Shown in pieces: positions 9,192 to 18,562 of a stretch of 64,000 nt of DNA. Positions within the stretch are counted from its first letter, which is position 1, and each line of letters starts with the position of its first letter. The stretch is taken from NCBI GenBank assembly GCA_003513495.1, contig DOPM01000019.1:101134-165133 (forward strand), in the 5' to 3' direction. The notes under the pieces were generated by a model. It ran no database searches. It saw only the letters and a program-made list of their open reading frames with translations, and was not told the origin of the DNA. This stretch comes from Desulfosporosinus sp. (GTDB taxonomy: Bacteria > Bacillota > Desulfitobacteriia > Desulfitobacteriales > Desulfitobacteriaceae). A program made the translations under genes and the position numbers.

Positions 9192-10522
9192 TACTCCCTC
9201 AGTCCTTCTTTCTTAGTCCAAACATAGTATCGATCCTGTAACTGATTTTGCAACAGCCCACTTATGATATCCTCCCTCGATTGTTGAATATGCTCCCAAA
9301 GGTCATACCCCCCTTGTTCGCAACTCGGACAGGCCTGGAAGGGAATCCTCACGAGGATTGACTTCTGCGTATACCGTCTGCTTTCTATATAGACGGTTCC
9401 TCCACAATGACTGCACTCACGAATGTAATCATGGCGGGTTTCTTGAAATCCCTCTGTATCATAATAGACGGAATGAGGACTGTAAAACCAATTTCCTTTT
9501 GGAAAATGGGCCTTGTTCTGGATGGAGAATTTTTGCTTGGCAGCTTGCTGTTGCTTTTGAAGCTCTTGAATATAGGGTTTTAGTGCGGTTAAGGTTAATG
9601 AAGAACGTTTCTGTTTCTGGGGTTCACGAACGTGATGATAGTCTTCTCCGGCAAGGGCAAGTAAGATAGCTAAATTGACATAAGGTAGTGCCCCTTCAAT
9701 AGAATATCCACCTTCAAGGACGGCTAGATCCGGCTGAAGCAGCTCAGTAATCCGACCATATCCACCAGCGGTTAGATTCATGGAGGCCAGTGGATCCGTG
9801 AAATGATTATCTTGTCCTGCAGAATTAATAATCATTTCAGGAGCAAACGCCTGAAGTCGCGGCAGTACCCAATTTTCTAAAACATAGTGGTAGCCTTCAT
9901 CACCAGTGCCTGGGGGAAGGGGAATGTTTAAGGTCTGATCCCATGCATTAGGACCTCCCTTTTCATGAACAAACCCCGTTCCGGGAAAAAGGGTGCGACC
10001 ATCTTGATGAAGAGAAATAAAGAGAACATTAGGGTCATGGTAAAAAATATCTTGAGTTCCGTCACCATGATGGACATCCGTATCAACAATCGCAATTCGT
10101 TTTATTCCAAACTGGGCTCTTAGATAGTTTACAAGCATACCTTCATTATTTAGAGAGCAAAATCCACGATTTCCCCAAACCGTTGCCCCCGAATGATGTC
10201 CGGGGGGCCGAGCCATCACAAAACCATTATGAATGTCACCCTTCACTTGGGCTTCTCCGAGGAGAAGTGAACTTCCTGCAGAAATAAGATGGGGATCTAG
10301 GGTTTCCAGATGTGTTCCCGGATGAGGAAATAAGGCTTGCGCTCTAAGTACATCTTTAATAGCGGCGACACGGGGGGAAAACTGTTTGATTTGAGGTAAA
10401 TCCAGAATTCCTTCTTCAAAAAGTTGTTCTTGAGTATAAAGAAGACGCTCTTCACGCTCCGGATGGGAATCCCCTAATGACCAATCAAAGGCTGGGAAAA
10501 ATAAAATTCCTGTTCGTTTCAT
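9188..10522 (-). CDS. Histone deacetylase-family hydrolase with C-terminal Cys-rich (zinc-ribbon-like) extension
   Basis: 444 residues. The first ~300 carry the HDAC/AcuC/acetylpolyamine amidohydrolase fold: ARPPGHHSG (catalytic His pair), DTDVHHGDGTQ (zinc Asp and His), SLHQDGRTLFPGTG, AGQDNHFTDPL (zinc Asp) and VLEGGYSIEGALPY (active-site Tyr). These enzymes hydrolyse N-acetyl or other acyl-amide bonds. The remaining ~140 residues are unusual: CSHCGG...CPSCEQGG looks like a zinc ribbon. The gene overlaps mutL (TTGA) and the upstream hydantoinase-like gene (ATGA), so the three are probably translationally coupled. The substrate is unknown and a role in mismatch repair is not implied by sequence. 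Confidence 0.88.
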   Translation of the reverse strand: MKRTGILFFPAFDWSLGDSHPEREERLLYTQEQLFEEGILDLPQIKQFSPRVAAIKDVLRAQALFPHPGTHLETLDPHLISAGSSLLLGEAQVKGDIHNGFVMARPPGHHSGATVWGNRGFCSLNNEGMLVNYLRAQFGIKRIAIVDTDVHHGDGTQDIFYHDPNVLFISLHQDGRTLFPGTGFVHEKGGPNAWDQTLNIPLPPGTGDEGYHYVLENWVLPRLQAFAPEMIINSAGQDNHFTDPLASMNLTAGGYGRITELLQPDLAVLEGGYSIEGALPYVNLAILLALAGEDYHHVREPQKQKRSSLTLTALKPYIQELQKQQQAAKQKFSIQNKAHFPKGNWFYSPHSVYYDTEGFQETRHDYIRECSHCGGTVYIESRRYTQKSILVRIPFQACPSCEQGGYDLWEHIQQSREDIISGLLQNQLQDRYYVWTKKEGLREY

Positions 10523-12195
10523 TCTCTTACCCTCCCGATCACACCTGGTCGCATATGAACAGCCCCACGGACAATTTGACCTACCGTTTGATAATTTTGC
10601 ACGATGGGAAAGAAATCAAAGGGTTCCTTCTCCATATCTTGTAGTTGAATATCATAGTGGGCAGCCTGCTTTTGTACAAGGGTTTCCAGAAATCCCTCCA
10701 CTTCCCGGTGAGGGCGCAGTGATCCCGTCCATTTCCCTTGTTCTCCCGTCTCTTCAACCCGATAATGCTTCATATATGTATCAAGATGAAGGGTACAGTC
10801 AAAGGTGGGTCTAGCCAGTGCAGCACCTAAGGCATTAGATACTTCCGGGAAAGCGCCGAGACGAACAGAGGTCTTTAGTCGTTTTCCTAAGGCGGTTGCA
10901 ATTCCTCTTGCTCCCCCACCGCTGACCAAGGTATTAAATTCTTTGCTCTCATGGGGATGGAGAACTTGCCAAACTTTATAAGCCGGTTCGTCTTCCCACT
11001 CTCGCTTAAGTGAACCAACAGCCTCGATGATTCGGTCAACCACTCTATCGATGATTCCCGTAGCCAGTTCCTGAAGGAATTGTGGGGTTCTCTGTTCAGG
11101 CGATAAAAGGTTGGCCAATCCTTCTTCAACCAGTTGTAGGTTTCCATAGTCAATTAAGCCAAGATAACGCATAGCATCCGTTGGGGTTGGTGCCTTTCCA
11201 CCCAGACAATAGGCTGCTCCAAGTCTATATGGCTCAATGATAAAGCCTCGATCATTCTGATCATTCGAGCGGACAACGGAGTCACCACCCACTGGAATCG
11301 AACGAACCGCTAGTGAGCGAACTAGCGTAGAAAACCCACCTATCTTGGCACCTTTAGAGCTCAGTAGTGGAACACCGGACAGTATGAGGCCAATATCTGT
11401 CGTTGTACCGCCAATATCAACAATAATCGATGAGGAATCCGGTTCAATTTGAGTAAGAGCTGCTAACACACTCGCTGCCGGTCCAGAATAAATAGAATCT
11501 ATGGGTCGAATCTTGGCGAGGGGCAAATTTCCCCCATCTGCTTTTAAGATAAAGATAGGAGCTTGAATTTTTCGAGCCCTTAATGCATTTTGCAAGTTCT
11601 GGGCGAATTGCTGATATAACTCAGAAACACCTAGATTTAGATAGGTTGTCAGACTACGCCGGTAAAAATTGGCTTGTCCCCACTCATGCCCCAAGGCAAT
11701 CCTCAAAGATGGATGTCGTTCTTTTAAGAAACCCGCCAGCTGTTCCTCATGAAGAGAGTTTCGGTGAGAAAACTTTCCCACAATGGCAACATGAGATCTG
11801 TTAGCCTGAGCTGCTGATAATGGAAGGCTCTCCCATTCCTGTTGATTAGGGGCCTCAATTTCTCTACCTCTAAAATCCATCTCACCAGTAAGTTCTGTGT
11901 AGTTGACTGGCCAAGGAAGCGCATCGATTTTCATCCCATGTCCTGAAAACAAAAGTAACTCAACGGGTGGTATTCGATTTTGGAGAATTGCATTAGTAAC
12001 AAGTGTGGTACTTACCGTGATCTGGTTAATCTCTTGTTCATCTGAGATATTCAAGGTATCAAAAGCATTCATAAGGGTTTCTACTAAGTTTTCCGACTCG
12101 GTAGGTACCTTTGCTGTGTGTTGGATCCGTCCATTTTTAAAAAACACGGCATCAGTATAGGTGCCTCCCACATCAATTCCTACTCGATTATTCAT
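10519..12195 (-). CDS. Hydantoinase/oxoprolinase family protein (HyuA-like)
   Basis: 558 residues. The N-terminus GIDVGGTYTDAVFF is the nucleotide-binding motif of the hydantoinase A / 5-oxoprolinase family, and IVDIGGTTTDIGLILSG is the second phosphate motif of this ASKHA fold. VSGGGARGIATALGKRL and a C-terminal region complete the family profile. The family performs ATP-dependent opening of cyclic amides, but many members are uncharacterised and a HyuB partner is not present here. It overlaps the HDAC-like gene by four bases, so the two may act on related amide substrates. Start ATG 12195. Confidence 0.85.
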   Translation of the reverse strand: MNNRVGIDVGGTYTDAVFFKNGRIQHTAKVPTESENLVETLMNAFDTLNISDEQEINQITVSTTLVTNAILQNRIPPVELLLFSGHGMKIDALPWPVNYTELTGEMDFRGREIEAPNQQEWESLPLSAAQANRSHVAIVGKFSHRNSLHEEQLAGFLKERHPSLRIALGHEWGQANFYRRSLTTYLNLGVSELYQQFAQNLQNALRARKIQAPIFILKADGGNLPLAKIRPIDSIYSGPAASVLAALTQIEPDSSSIIVDIGGTTTDIGLILSGVPLLSSKGAKIGGFSTLVRSLAVRSIPVGGDSVVRSNDQNDRGFIIEPYRLGAAYCLGGKAPTPTDAMRYLGLIDYGNLQLVEEGLANLLSPEQRTPQFLQELATGIIDRVVDRIIEAVGSLKREWEDEPAYKVWQVLHPHESKEFNTLVSGGGARGIATALGKRLKTSVRLGAFPEVSNALGAALARPTFDCTLHLDTYMKHYRVEETGEQGKWTGSLRPHREVEGFLETLVQKQAAHYDIQLQDMEKEPFDFFPIVQNYQTVGQIVRGAVHMRPGVIGRVRE

Positions 12196-12225
12196 AAGAT
12201 CCCCCCTACTCGATGTTTGATATTA

Positions 12226-12561
12226 GTGGTTCGTGGTTCGCTTTTTATGCTCAAACGTCTAAAGACGTTTTTGACTATGAAAGCTGAACGCTGAACGTTA
12301 GCCTTTGAACTTAGGATAGGAATCTGTCCACTTTTCATATCACCAATTTGCAATACTGCTTGGTTTCACCCCGTCCCATTGACACATTGACACTCCCTTT
12401 CGCGTCATTGCTGCGAAAGCATCTCATAGCTGTGTCATCCTGAAGGAGGGACGACTGAAGGATCTAGATCCTTCGCTATCGCTCAGGATGACGGTTAGCC
12501 AAAACTCTCACTCAGACCCTCATCTAGATCTTCGACGAACTAACTACGACCTACGAACCAC
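12226..12561. repeat. 336-bp intergenic segment bounded by 15-bp imperfect inverted repeats; contains a dispersed palindrome
   Basis: The gap between mutS and the hydantoinase gene is bounded by GTGGTTCGTGGTTCG (12226-12240) and the inverse of GTGGTTCGTAGGTCG (12547-12561), 13 of 15 matching. Inside are a hairpin (AAACGTCT/AGACGTTT near 12257-12274) and one copy of the dispersed GTCATCCTGA...TCAGGATGAC palindrome. No ORF of note is present. This could be a MITE-like element, though no target-site duplication was identified. Confidence 0.4.
12434..12492. repeat. Dispersed palindromic repeat, full copy
   Basis: GTCATCCTGAAGGAGGGACG begins the left arm (12434-12464) and GATCCTTCGCTATCGCTCAG the right arm (12467-12492). 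The arms are inverted relative to each other, and related copies occur at 25431-25510 and 35536-35595. Extragenic, function unknown. Confidence 0.7.
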
Positions 12562-12567
12562 GAGTAG

Positions 12568-15123
12568 CTACATGGTTTCTGTCGCTTGTATGCGTTCTCG
12601 TAAGTCAAAGAGGTACTGAAGGGCTTGGCGCGGAGTCATATCTTCTAAGGTTAGTTTTTCGACTTCTTGCAAAAGTGGATGGATTTTCGGAACGTCAAAG
12701 AGAGAAAACTGAGTGATAACCTCGGTTGGTTTTGCTGCTAGAGTATGTGCGGGTTCTGAAGACTCTAATTCTAATAATAATGTCTTAGCTCGCTGAAGTA
12801 AATCTTGGGGAAGACCGGCTAAACGAGCTACCTGAATACCATAACTACGGTCTGCGCGACCAGGTAAGATTTTGTGTAAAAACACAATATCCTCTCCCCG
12901 TTCTTTTACGCCGACATGGAGGTTAAAAAACCCGGAAAATTCGTCTTGAAGCAGAGTTAACTCATGATAATGAGTAGCAAAAAGGGTTTTGGGGGTGAAC
13001 TCAGGATTTTGTACAAGGTGTTCAGCAACTGCCCAGGCGATGCTGAGTCCATCGTAAGTAGCGGTCCCCCGCCCAATTTCATCTAAAATGATCAAACTTT
13101 TTCTACTAGCGTAATTTAAAATATGAGCTACTTCCTGCATCTCAACCATAAACGTACTTTGACCGGCGGCTAAGTCATCTGAGGCACCGACTCGTGTAAA
13201 GATACGATCAACCAGTGAAATGCTTGCTCTGTTAGCGGGGACAAAGGACCCAATATGAGCCATCAGAACAATTAAAGCAACCTGGCGCATATAGGTCGAT
13301 TTTCCCGCCATATTGGGACCAGTGATTAGAGCTAAATGCTGACCTTCGGACAAATACGTATCGTTTGGAACAAAGACACTTTGATCCAGCATTTTTTCAA
13401 CAACTGGATGACGACCATCTGTTATGAGAATCTGACCATCGTCCTTCAACTGAGGACGTACATAATAGTTGCGAACTGCCACCTCTGCTAAACTGACAAA
13501 AACATCAATTTCGGCAAGTGCCCGAGCTACACGAATTATTCTCTTAGTATTTATTCGGACGTCTTCACGTAAAGCTAAAAAAAGGTCATACTCAAGTTCT
13601 TTAAGCTTTTCTTCTGCGCCAATAATTTTAAGCTCATATTCTTTGAGCTCTGGCGTAATAAAGCGTTCTGCATTGGACAAGGTCTGCTTGCGTTGATAGT
13701 CCGTCGGAATAAGATGGGCATTGGCATGGGTAATTTCGATGTAGTAACCAAAAACTTTGTTATATCCTATCTTTAGGGACCGAATCCCTGTACGTTCTCG
13801 TTCAGCATTCTCCAGCTTAGCCAACCATTCTTTGCCGCCTGTCGAGATAATCCGTAATTCGTCCACTTCTTTAGAGTACCCAGTTTTGATTAGGCTGCCC
13901 TCACGTAAAGAGAGCGGCGGATTTGGGTTAAGCGCCCTTTGTAGTTTAGAGACTAAGGGATCAAGACCCTCCAAATCGGGAATCTTTAGTTTTAGGGTTT
14001 CTGCGGTACTTGGTGTGATAAGTGTGCAAAGTTCGGGAAGCAAGGCTAAGGTTTGAGTTAGAGCTAGTAAGTCTTTAGCATTAGCCGTTCCGTAGGACAC
14101 CTTCCCCATCAGACGTTCTAAATCATAAACCTCCGAAAGTAGTTTAAACAGATCTTTGCGAAGAAACGAATCTGATATCAATTCTTCAACAGAGTTAAGG
14201 CGACCTTCTATTTCATCTTGCCTAAGCAAGGGTTTATCAATCCAATGCCTTAAGAGCCTTCCTCCAAATGCGGTTTGGGTTAAGTCAAGAACTGAAAGTA
14301 GTGTTCCTTTCTTCCCATCCCCTCGAAGGGATTCAGTAAGTTCTAGGTTCCGTCGTGTCCATTGGTCGAGGAACATCCATCGTTCGGGACGGTAAGTTTT
14401 GATTTCTATGATATGGGTAGGATCTACCCCCGGCATAGTTTCCAGCAAGTAGGTCCATAAACCTGAAGCAGCTAGGGCAGCGACAGGAAACTCATTAAAT
14501 AACGTCTCCTGACCTTTAAAATGTTCGCCCAGCGTTTGGCTGTCAAATGTCTTTCCGTCGCGCAGGGTACAATAATATCCCACCCAGTGTTTGGGCTTTT
14601 TCATTAACTCAGAAGGCAGGAGGAGTTCAGCAGGGTTGATTCGAGACACTTCCGCAAGCAAAACATTGAGATCGGTGGTTTGGAAAATGGTAAACTCTCC
14701 AGTGGATAAATCTAAAAAGGATAACCCCCAGCTTTCAGAGTAATATACACTAGCTAAGTAGTGATTTGAACGGTCTGAAATCGATTCTGTTAATGTACCC
14801 GGGGAAACAATTCGGATAATATCACGTTTGACAATCCCTTTGGCATCTTTGGCATCCTCCACTTGTTCACAAATGGCAACCTTGTGACCCGACCGAACGA
14901 GTCTTGACAAATAATTATCAACAGCGTGATAAGGAACTCCGCACATGGGAATACGTTTACCTTCCCCTGCATCTCGTCCGGTTAAGGCAATTTGTAAGAT
15001 GGGTGCTGCAAGTTCAGCATCTTCACCAAACATTTCATAAAAATCACCTAAACGGAAAAACAGAATAGCATCGGGGGCTTTTTCTTTAATACTACGATAT
15101 TGTCTCATCATGGGGGTAGTCAT
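12568..15123 (-). CDS. mutS: DNA mismatch repair protein MutS
   Basis: 851 residues. MutS recognises mismatches and small loops and recruits MutL. The N-terminal mismatch-reading motif is FFRLGDFYEMFGEDA (Phe-x-Glu); the ATPase has Walker A GPNMAGKST, Walker B SLIILDEIGRGTATYDG and the signature ASDDLAAGQSTFMVEM. The C-terminal helix-turn-helix region DRSYGIQVARLAGLP is present. Length matches canonical MutS1. The ATG at 15123 is preceded by AAAAGGGGAGAAG. Between mutS and mutL, two metabolic hydrolase genes are inserted. Confidence 0.97.
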   Translation of the reverse strand: MTTPMMRQYRSIKEKAPDAILFFRLGDFYEMFGEDAELAAPILQIALTGRDAGEGKRIPMCGVPYHAVDNYLSRLVRSGHKVAICEQVEDAKDAKGIVKRDIIRIVSPGTLTESISDRSNHYLASVYYSESWGLSFLDLSTGEFTIFQTTDLNVLLAEVSRINPAELLLPSELMKKPKHWVGYYCTLRDGKTFDSQTLGEHFKGQETLFNEFPVAALAASGLWTYLLETMPGVDPTHIIEIKTYRPERWMFLDQWTRRNLELTESLRGDGKKGTLLSVLDLTQTAFGGRLLRHWIDKPLLRQDEIEGRLNSVEELISDSFLRKDLFKLLSEVYDLERLMGKVSYGTANAKDLLALTQTLALLPELCTLITPSTAETLKLKIPDLEGLDPLVSKLQRALNPNPPLSLREGSLIKTGYSKEVDELRIISTGGKEWLAKLENAERERTGIRSLKIGYNKVFGYYIEITHANAHLIPTDYQRKQTLSNAERFITPELKEYELKIIGAEEKLKELEYDLFLALREDVRINTKRIIRVARALAEIDVFVSLAEVAVRNYYVRPQLKDDGQILITDGRHPVVEKMLDQSVFVPNDTYLSEGQHLALITGPNMAGKSTYMRQVALIVLMAHIGSFVPANRASISLVDRIFTRVGASDDLAAGQSTFMVEMQEVAHILNYASRKSLIILDEIGRGTATYDGLSIAWAVAEHLVQNPEFTPKTLFATHYHELTLLQDEFSGFFNLHVGVKERGEDIVFLHKILPGRADRSYGIQVARLAGLPQDLLQRAKTLLLELESSEPAHTLAAKPTEVITQFSLFDVPKIHPLLQEVEKLTLEDMTPRQALQYLFDLRERIQATETM

Positions 15124-15194
15124 ACTTGTCTTCTCCCCTTTTAGATTAAGTTCTGATTCAGGCGTAGAGATTCATAAATCGCCCCTATAATTTT

Positions 15195-15227
15195 AAAAAA
15201 GGGAAGAGCTACCAATTAGCCCTTCCC
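15195..15227 (-). terminator. Rho-independent terminator after the ricA/ylbF-like gene
   Basis: On the minus strand GGGAAGGGCT and AGCTCTTCCC pair (15201-15210 with 15218-15227, one G-U) and are followed by six U. It lies 28 bp past the stop of the YlbF-family gene, which separates miaB-ricA transcription from mutS. Confidence 0.85.
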
Positions 15228-15254
15228 TCTTCTTGTTAGACATTCGTATGGGGT

Positions 15255-15677
15255 TTAGCTGCAACCACAGCCTGAGCTACCGCAGCCACCTGGATTACAA
15301 CCTCCAGGCTCGCAGGTGTTATCCGCACAGGAACAACCATCCGAAGAATTTGCAATAGCACCTGCTAGAATAGCATTAACGCTATCTAACATTTGCGTGA
15401 AATTGTCTTGTGCTTTCATATAAGCTGCAATGGCCTCGTTCGCCTCGACTTTAGCTTCAATTTCATCGACCGCTTTTTTATCAGCTTCAGAAGGCTCTTC
15501 ACCATTTTGTTGCGCTTCCATAAACCGTTCTTGAGCTTTCTGTAATTCTGCAATCAAAAGTTGGGCAGAAGCATCAGCAGCCATGGCATCTTCCTTGCTG
15601 TGTAGTTCTTCAAGCTCTGAGCTTCGGGCAATGGCATCTGCCAAGAGTCGGGCATTTTCAATAATTTCATTCGTCAT
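15255..15677 (-). CDS. YlbF/YmcA (RicA/RicF) family protein with Cys-rich tail
   Basis: 140 residues from ATG 15677 (GGAGGTG upstream). The frame is open to 15782, but the extra residues overlap the end of miaB and lack family similarity. The helical core (ENARLLADAIARSSELEELHSKEDAMAAD...) is typical of the Com_YlbF family; in Bacillus, YmcA, YlbF and YaaT form a complex carrying Fe-S clusters that controls RNase Y and phosphorelay activity. ymcA lies next to miaB (ymcB) in Bacillus, as here. The last 30 residues carry eight cysteines in a Gly/Ser-rich tail (CSCADNTCEPGGC then CGSSGCGC), a likely metal or Fe-S site. Which paralog it corresponds to is uncertain. Confidence 0.82.
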   Translation of the reverse strand: MTNEIIENARLLADAIARSSELEELHSKEDAMAADASAQLLIAELQKAQERFMEAQQNGEEPSEADKKAVDEIEAKVEANEAIAAYMKAQDNFTQMLDSVNAILAGAIANSSDGCSCADNTCEPGGCNPGGCGSSGCGCS

Positions 15678-15756
15678 GTGTGTTCCACACCTCCGTATAC
15701 TACATTCTACATAGACTAACTTGATTCCTGCTTTAAATTGCGGGTTTAAACAAATT

Positions 15757-17088
15757 CTACGCTTTAGTTTGAATATCTCCAACTAGGGTCCAGGTCCCAG
15801 CTTCAGTTATCCTGATATTAACTAATGACCCAATCTGATCTGGATTTCCATCAAAAACAACTAATTCGTTTCCCCGGGTTCGTCCTACTAGGCGCTCTGG
15901 ATTAGTTTTACTAGGTCCTTCAACAAGAACTTCATAAGATTTTCCGAGCATCTTTTGCCGCCATTCTAAGCTGTTCTGGTTTTGTACACTCATCAATCTC
16001 TGTAAGCGACGTTTTTTAACATCTAGAGGAATTTGATCCTCCAATTCTGCAGCCAGGGTTCCTGAACGTTTAGAATACATAAAGGTAAAGGCATGACTAT
16101 AGCGAATTAACTTCATAATTTCTAAGGTCTGTTCAAAATCCTCTTCCGATTCACCAGGAAACCCAACAATTATATCCGTTGTTAAGCTTGCCTCAGGCAA
16201 AAATTCGTGAATCTTATCAACTCGACTTAAATAGTATTCCCTTGTGTATTTCCGATTCATGCGTTCTAAAATAAAATTACTGCCTGATTGAATGGGGAGA
16301 TGAAAATGCTCGCAGAGCTTCGTTCCTTGAGCGACGGTCTCAATTAACTTATCGGACAAATCCTTAGGATGTGAGGTGATAAAACGGACTCGTAATAAAT
16401 CCGGTATTTGATCTACTTCCTGTAACAAGTCTGCAAAGTCATAGGTGGGGGTAAATTCCTTACCGTAAGAATTTACGTTCTGGCCAAGTAAGGTTACTTC
16501 ACGACATCCACTAGAAACAAGGTCTCTAATCTCATTAATTATTTCCTCAGGTTTACGACTTCTTTCTCTACCACGTACATGAGGAACAATGCAATAAGAA
16601 CAGAAATTATTACATCCGTACATAATATTTACGTTTGCTTGCAGCTTACCTTTTTCTGCTTGCGGAGTGGATTCTATCGTCGTTTTTGGTTCTTGCCATA
16701 CTTCAGCGACTTTTTCTCCCTGCTCTGCTTGATGGAGAAGAGTCGAAAAATCGTGCAAATTATGTGTTCCAGCCCAAATATCAATATGAGGAGCTCGTTT
16801 CTTCAACCGCTCTAAGGCACCCGGTTGTTGGACCATACAGCCGCTAATAGCAATTTTCAAGTTTGGGTTGTCTTCTTTTAGTTTTTTTAATTCACCAATT
16901 TTCCCAAGTATTTTATTTTCCGCGCTTTCTCTTACACAGCAGGTATTTATGATAACTAGATCTGCATTTATAAGATCATCTGAACTCGTGTAGCCTTCTT
17001 GTCTTGTAATATGAGTCAATGTTTCAGCATCACGCTCAGACATCTGACATCCGTAGGCTAATGTAACAACTTTTTTATCTTTTTTCAA
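15757..17088 (-). CDS. miaB: tRNA-2-methylthio-N6-dimethylallyladenosine synthase MiaB
   Basis: 443 residues. Radical SAM methylthiotransferase that adds the 2-methylthio group to i6A37 of tRNA, the step after MiaA. The UPF0004 domain has cysteines in AYGCQMSERD, NTCCVRESAENK and ISGCMVQQPGA; the radical SAM core has YGCNNFCSYCIVPHVRGRERSR (CxxxCxxC), and a TRAM domain ends the protein (EVLVEGPSKTNPERLVGRTRGNELVVF). The start is TTG at 17088 with GGAG about 12 nt upstream. Order miaB-ricA-mutS follows Bacillus. Confidence 0.96.
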   Translation of the reverse strand: MKKDKKVVTLAYGCQMSERDAETLTHITRQEGYTSSDDLINADLVIINTCCVRESAENKILGKIGELKKLKEDNPNLKIAISGCMVQQPGALERLKKRAPHIDIWAGTHNLHDFSTLLHQAEQGEKVAEVWQEPKTTIESTPQAEKGKLQANVNIMYGCNNFCSYCIVPHVRGRERSRKPEEIINEIRDLVSSGCREVTLLGQNVNSYGKEFTPTYDFADLLQEVDQIPDLLRVRFITSHPKDLSDKLIETVAQGTKLCEHFHLPIQSGSNFILERMNRKYTREYYLSRVDKIHEFLPEASLTTDIIVGFPGESEEDFEQTLEIMKLIRYSHAFTFMYSKRSGTLAAELEDQIPLDVKKRRLQRLMSVQNQNSLEWRQKMLGKSYEVLVEGPSKTNPERLVGRTRGNELVVFDGNPDQIGSLVNIRITEAGTWTLVGDIQTKA

Positions 17089-17151
17089 GATCTGTTCAAC
17101 TCCAAATCATGACCATTATTTATATAATCTCATTATAATGCTTTATTAATA

Positions 17152-17186
17152 CAAGAACAAATTATGGCCGGCATAATTTGTTCTTG
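17152..17186 (-). terminator. Hairpin downstream of the dacF-like gene
   Basis: A perfect 15-bp inverted repeat (17152-17166 with 17172-17186, 5-nt loop) begins 11 bp past the carboxypeptidase stop. The U-run is poor, so termination may be weak. Confidence 0.55.
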
Positions 17187-17196
17187 ATTTAGTATT

Positions 17197-18480
17197 TCAC
17201 TTCATTTTAGTATGATTTGAATGAATACTTCCCGTTAAATCTTTCCTTCTAGATAGCCGAGCCTGTCTCCGCCAATAACGAGCCTTTTTTCTTTGATTAT
17301 TATTGATAATGAGCCCAATTACAGTAATAACCATGATTGACCCGATAATCCAGGATAAATGAGAAGAACCCAAAGAGTCGATACTAGAAGAAACCGGTTC
17401 GACGTTTCTTGATGTTTTTAAGGGAAATGTATTTACGAGAGTATCCCCATCTCGAACATCTACCTTAGCAACCACTTGTCCTTTGTCTACAGAAGTCAAT
17501 TCTCTGGTGTACAAGGGGGTTACCCTTAGGCTAAGCATTGGCTGCTGTTCATTCAGTTTATGTGTTACGATGATCGGATGGTCGATAACGAGATCAACTG
17601 GTTCATCATTTACGGTAATGGAGGAAATGATTGAACCACTCGGTTTGAGGACCGAGTTGTTAAACTGGGTAAAGCCATACTCAAACATAGCCTGCATATC
17701 AGTGTAGATCTCACTTCCTGGGGACTTGAGTATCACACCAATGAGTTGACGACCATCTTTTGAGGCCGATGCAACCAGACAGTTTTTTGCAGCGGCAGTA
17801 TAGCCTAATTTAATTCCATCAACATAAGGGTCTCTCCATAATAATTTATTTTGATTAACCATCAGTACGGGAACATCCGTTTTGGCTCTGGAGATAGGCT
17901 GGGTTTTAGTTCGGACATACTCTGCAAATACTGGATTTTGATAAGCTACACGCGCAATAAGAGCGAGATCGTGAGGGGTTGTGACATGTCCCTCTTCTGT
18001 TAAACCACTTGGATTAACAAAGTGAGTCTGAGTTGCACCAATCTCCTGAGCTCGTTGATTCATCATATCTACAAATTGTGGTACACCATTCCCTATATGT
18101 TCCGCTAATGCAACTGCCGCATCGTTAGCGGAATTTAATAAAGTAGCATAGAGAAGGTCTTTAAACTCTAGTACTTCTCCTGGTTCAAGATATATTTGAG
18201 TACCGTAAACAATCTTATTGTTTAGCATTGTAGAACTTGCAGTTACTTTATCACTAAAATTTCCTTTTTCAATCGCTAATAGTCCGGTCATAATCTTGGT
18301 AGTACTTGCCGGTGCTAATTGTTTATCGGGGTTTTTCGTATAAAGGGCTTGTCCAGACGCTACATCAATTAAATATGCCCCCTCTCCACGTATGACCGGC
18401 GGAACGTTCTGAGCATTAACAATGGGCGTAAAACTAAACGTCAAATATACTGCTAGTATAATAGCCGTGATGAATTTCAA
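17197..18480 (-). CDS. D-alanyl-D-alanine carboxypeptidase (DacF-like, PBP5 family)
   Basis: 427 residues from TTG 18480, preceded by AGGAGG at 9-nt spacing; an upstream in-frame TTG at 18516 would place that site inside the gene. The family trims the terminal D-Ala of peptidoglycan pentapeptides outside the membrane. A signal peptide (KFITAIILAVYLTFSFTPIVNA) is followed by the serine peptidase S11 motifs: SxxK in APASTTKIMTGL, SxN in LLNSANDAAVALAEH, and KxG in GIKLGYTAAAK. A C-terminal transmembrane helix (WIIGSIMVITVIGLII) with a basic tail replaces the amphipathic anchor of E. coli PBP5. Whether it is sporulation-specific cannot be told. Confidence 0.93.
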   Translation of the reverse strand: MKFITAIILAVYLTFSFTPIVNAQNVPPVIRGEGAYLIDVASGQALYTKNPDKQLAPASTTKIMTGLLAIEKGNFSDKVTASSTMLNNKIVYGTQIYLEPGEVLEFKDLLYATLLNSANDAAVALAEHIGNGVPQFVDMMNQRAQEIGATQTHFVNPSGLTEEGHVTTPHDLALIARVAYQNPVFAEYVRTKTQPISRAKTDVPVLMVNQNKLLWRDPYVDGIKLGYTAAAKNCLVASASKDGRQLIGVILKSPGSEIYTDMQAMFEYGFTQFNNSVLKPSGSIISSITVNDEPVDLVIDHPIIVTHKLNEQQPMLSLRVTPLYTRELTSVDKGQVVAKVDVRDGDTLVNTFPLKTSRNVEPVSSSIDSLGSSHLSWIIGSIMVITVIGLIINNNQRKKARYWRRQARLSRRKDLTGSIHSNHTKMK

Positions 18481-18562
18481 CGAAAAATGCCTCCTATAAC
18501 CGAAAAAGTTTATCAATTAGAATATATTTAGTATTGGTAAAGAAAAATTTAGTTTATACTTT

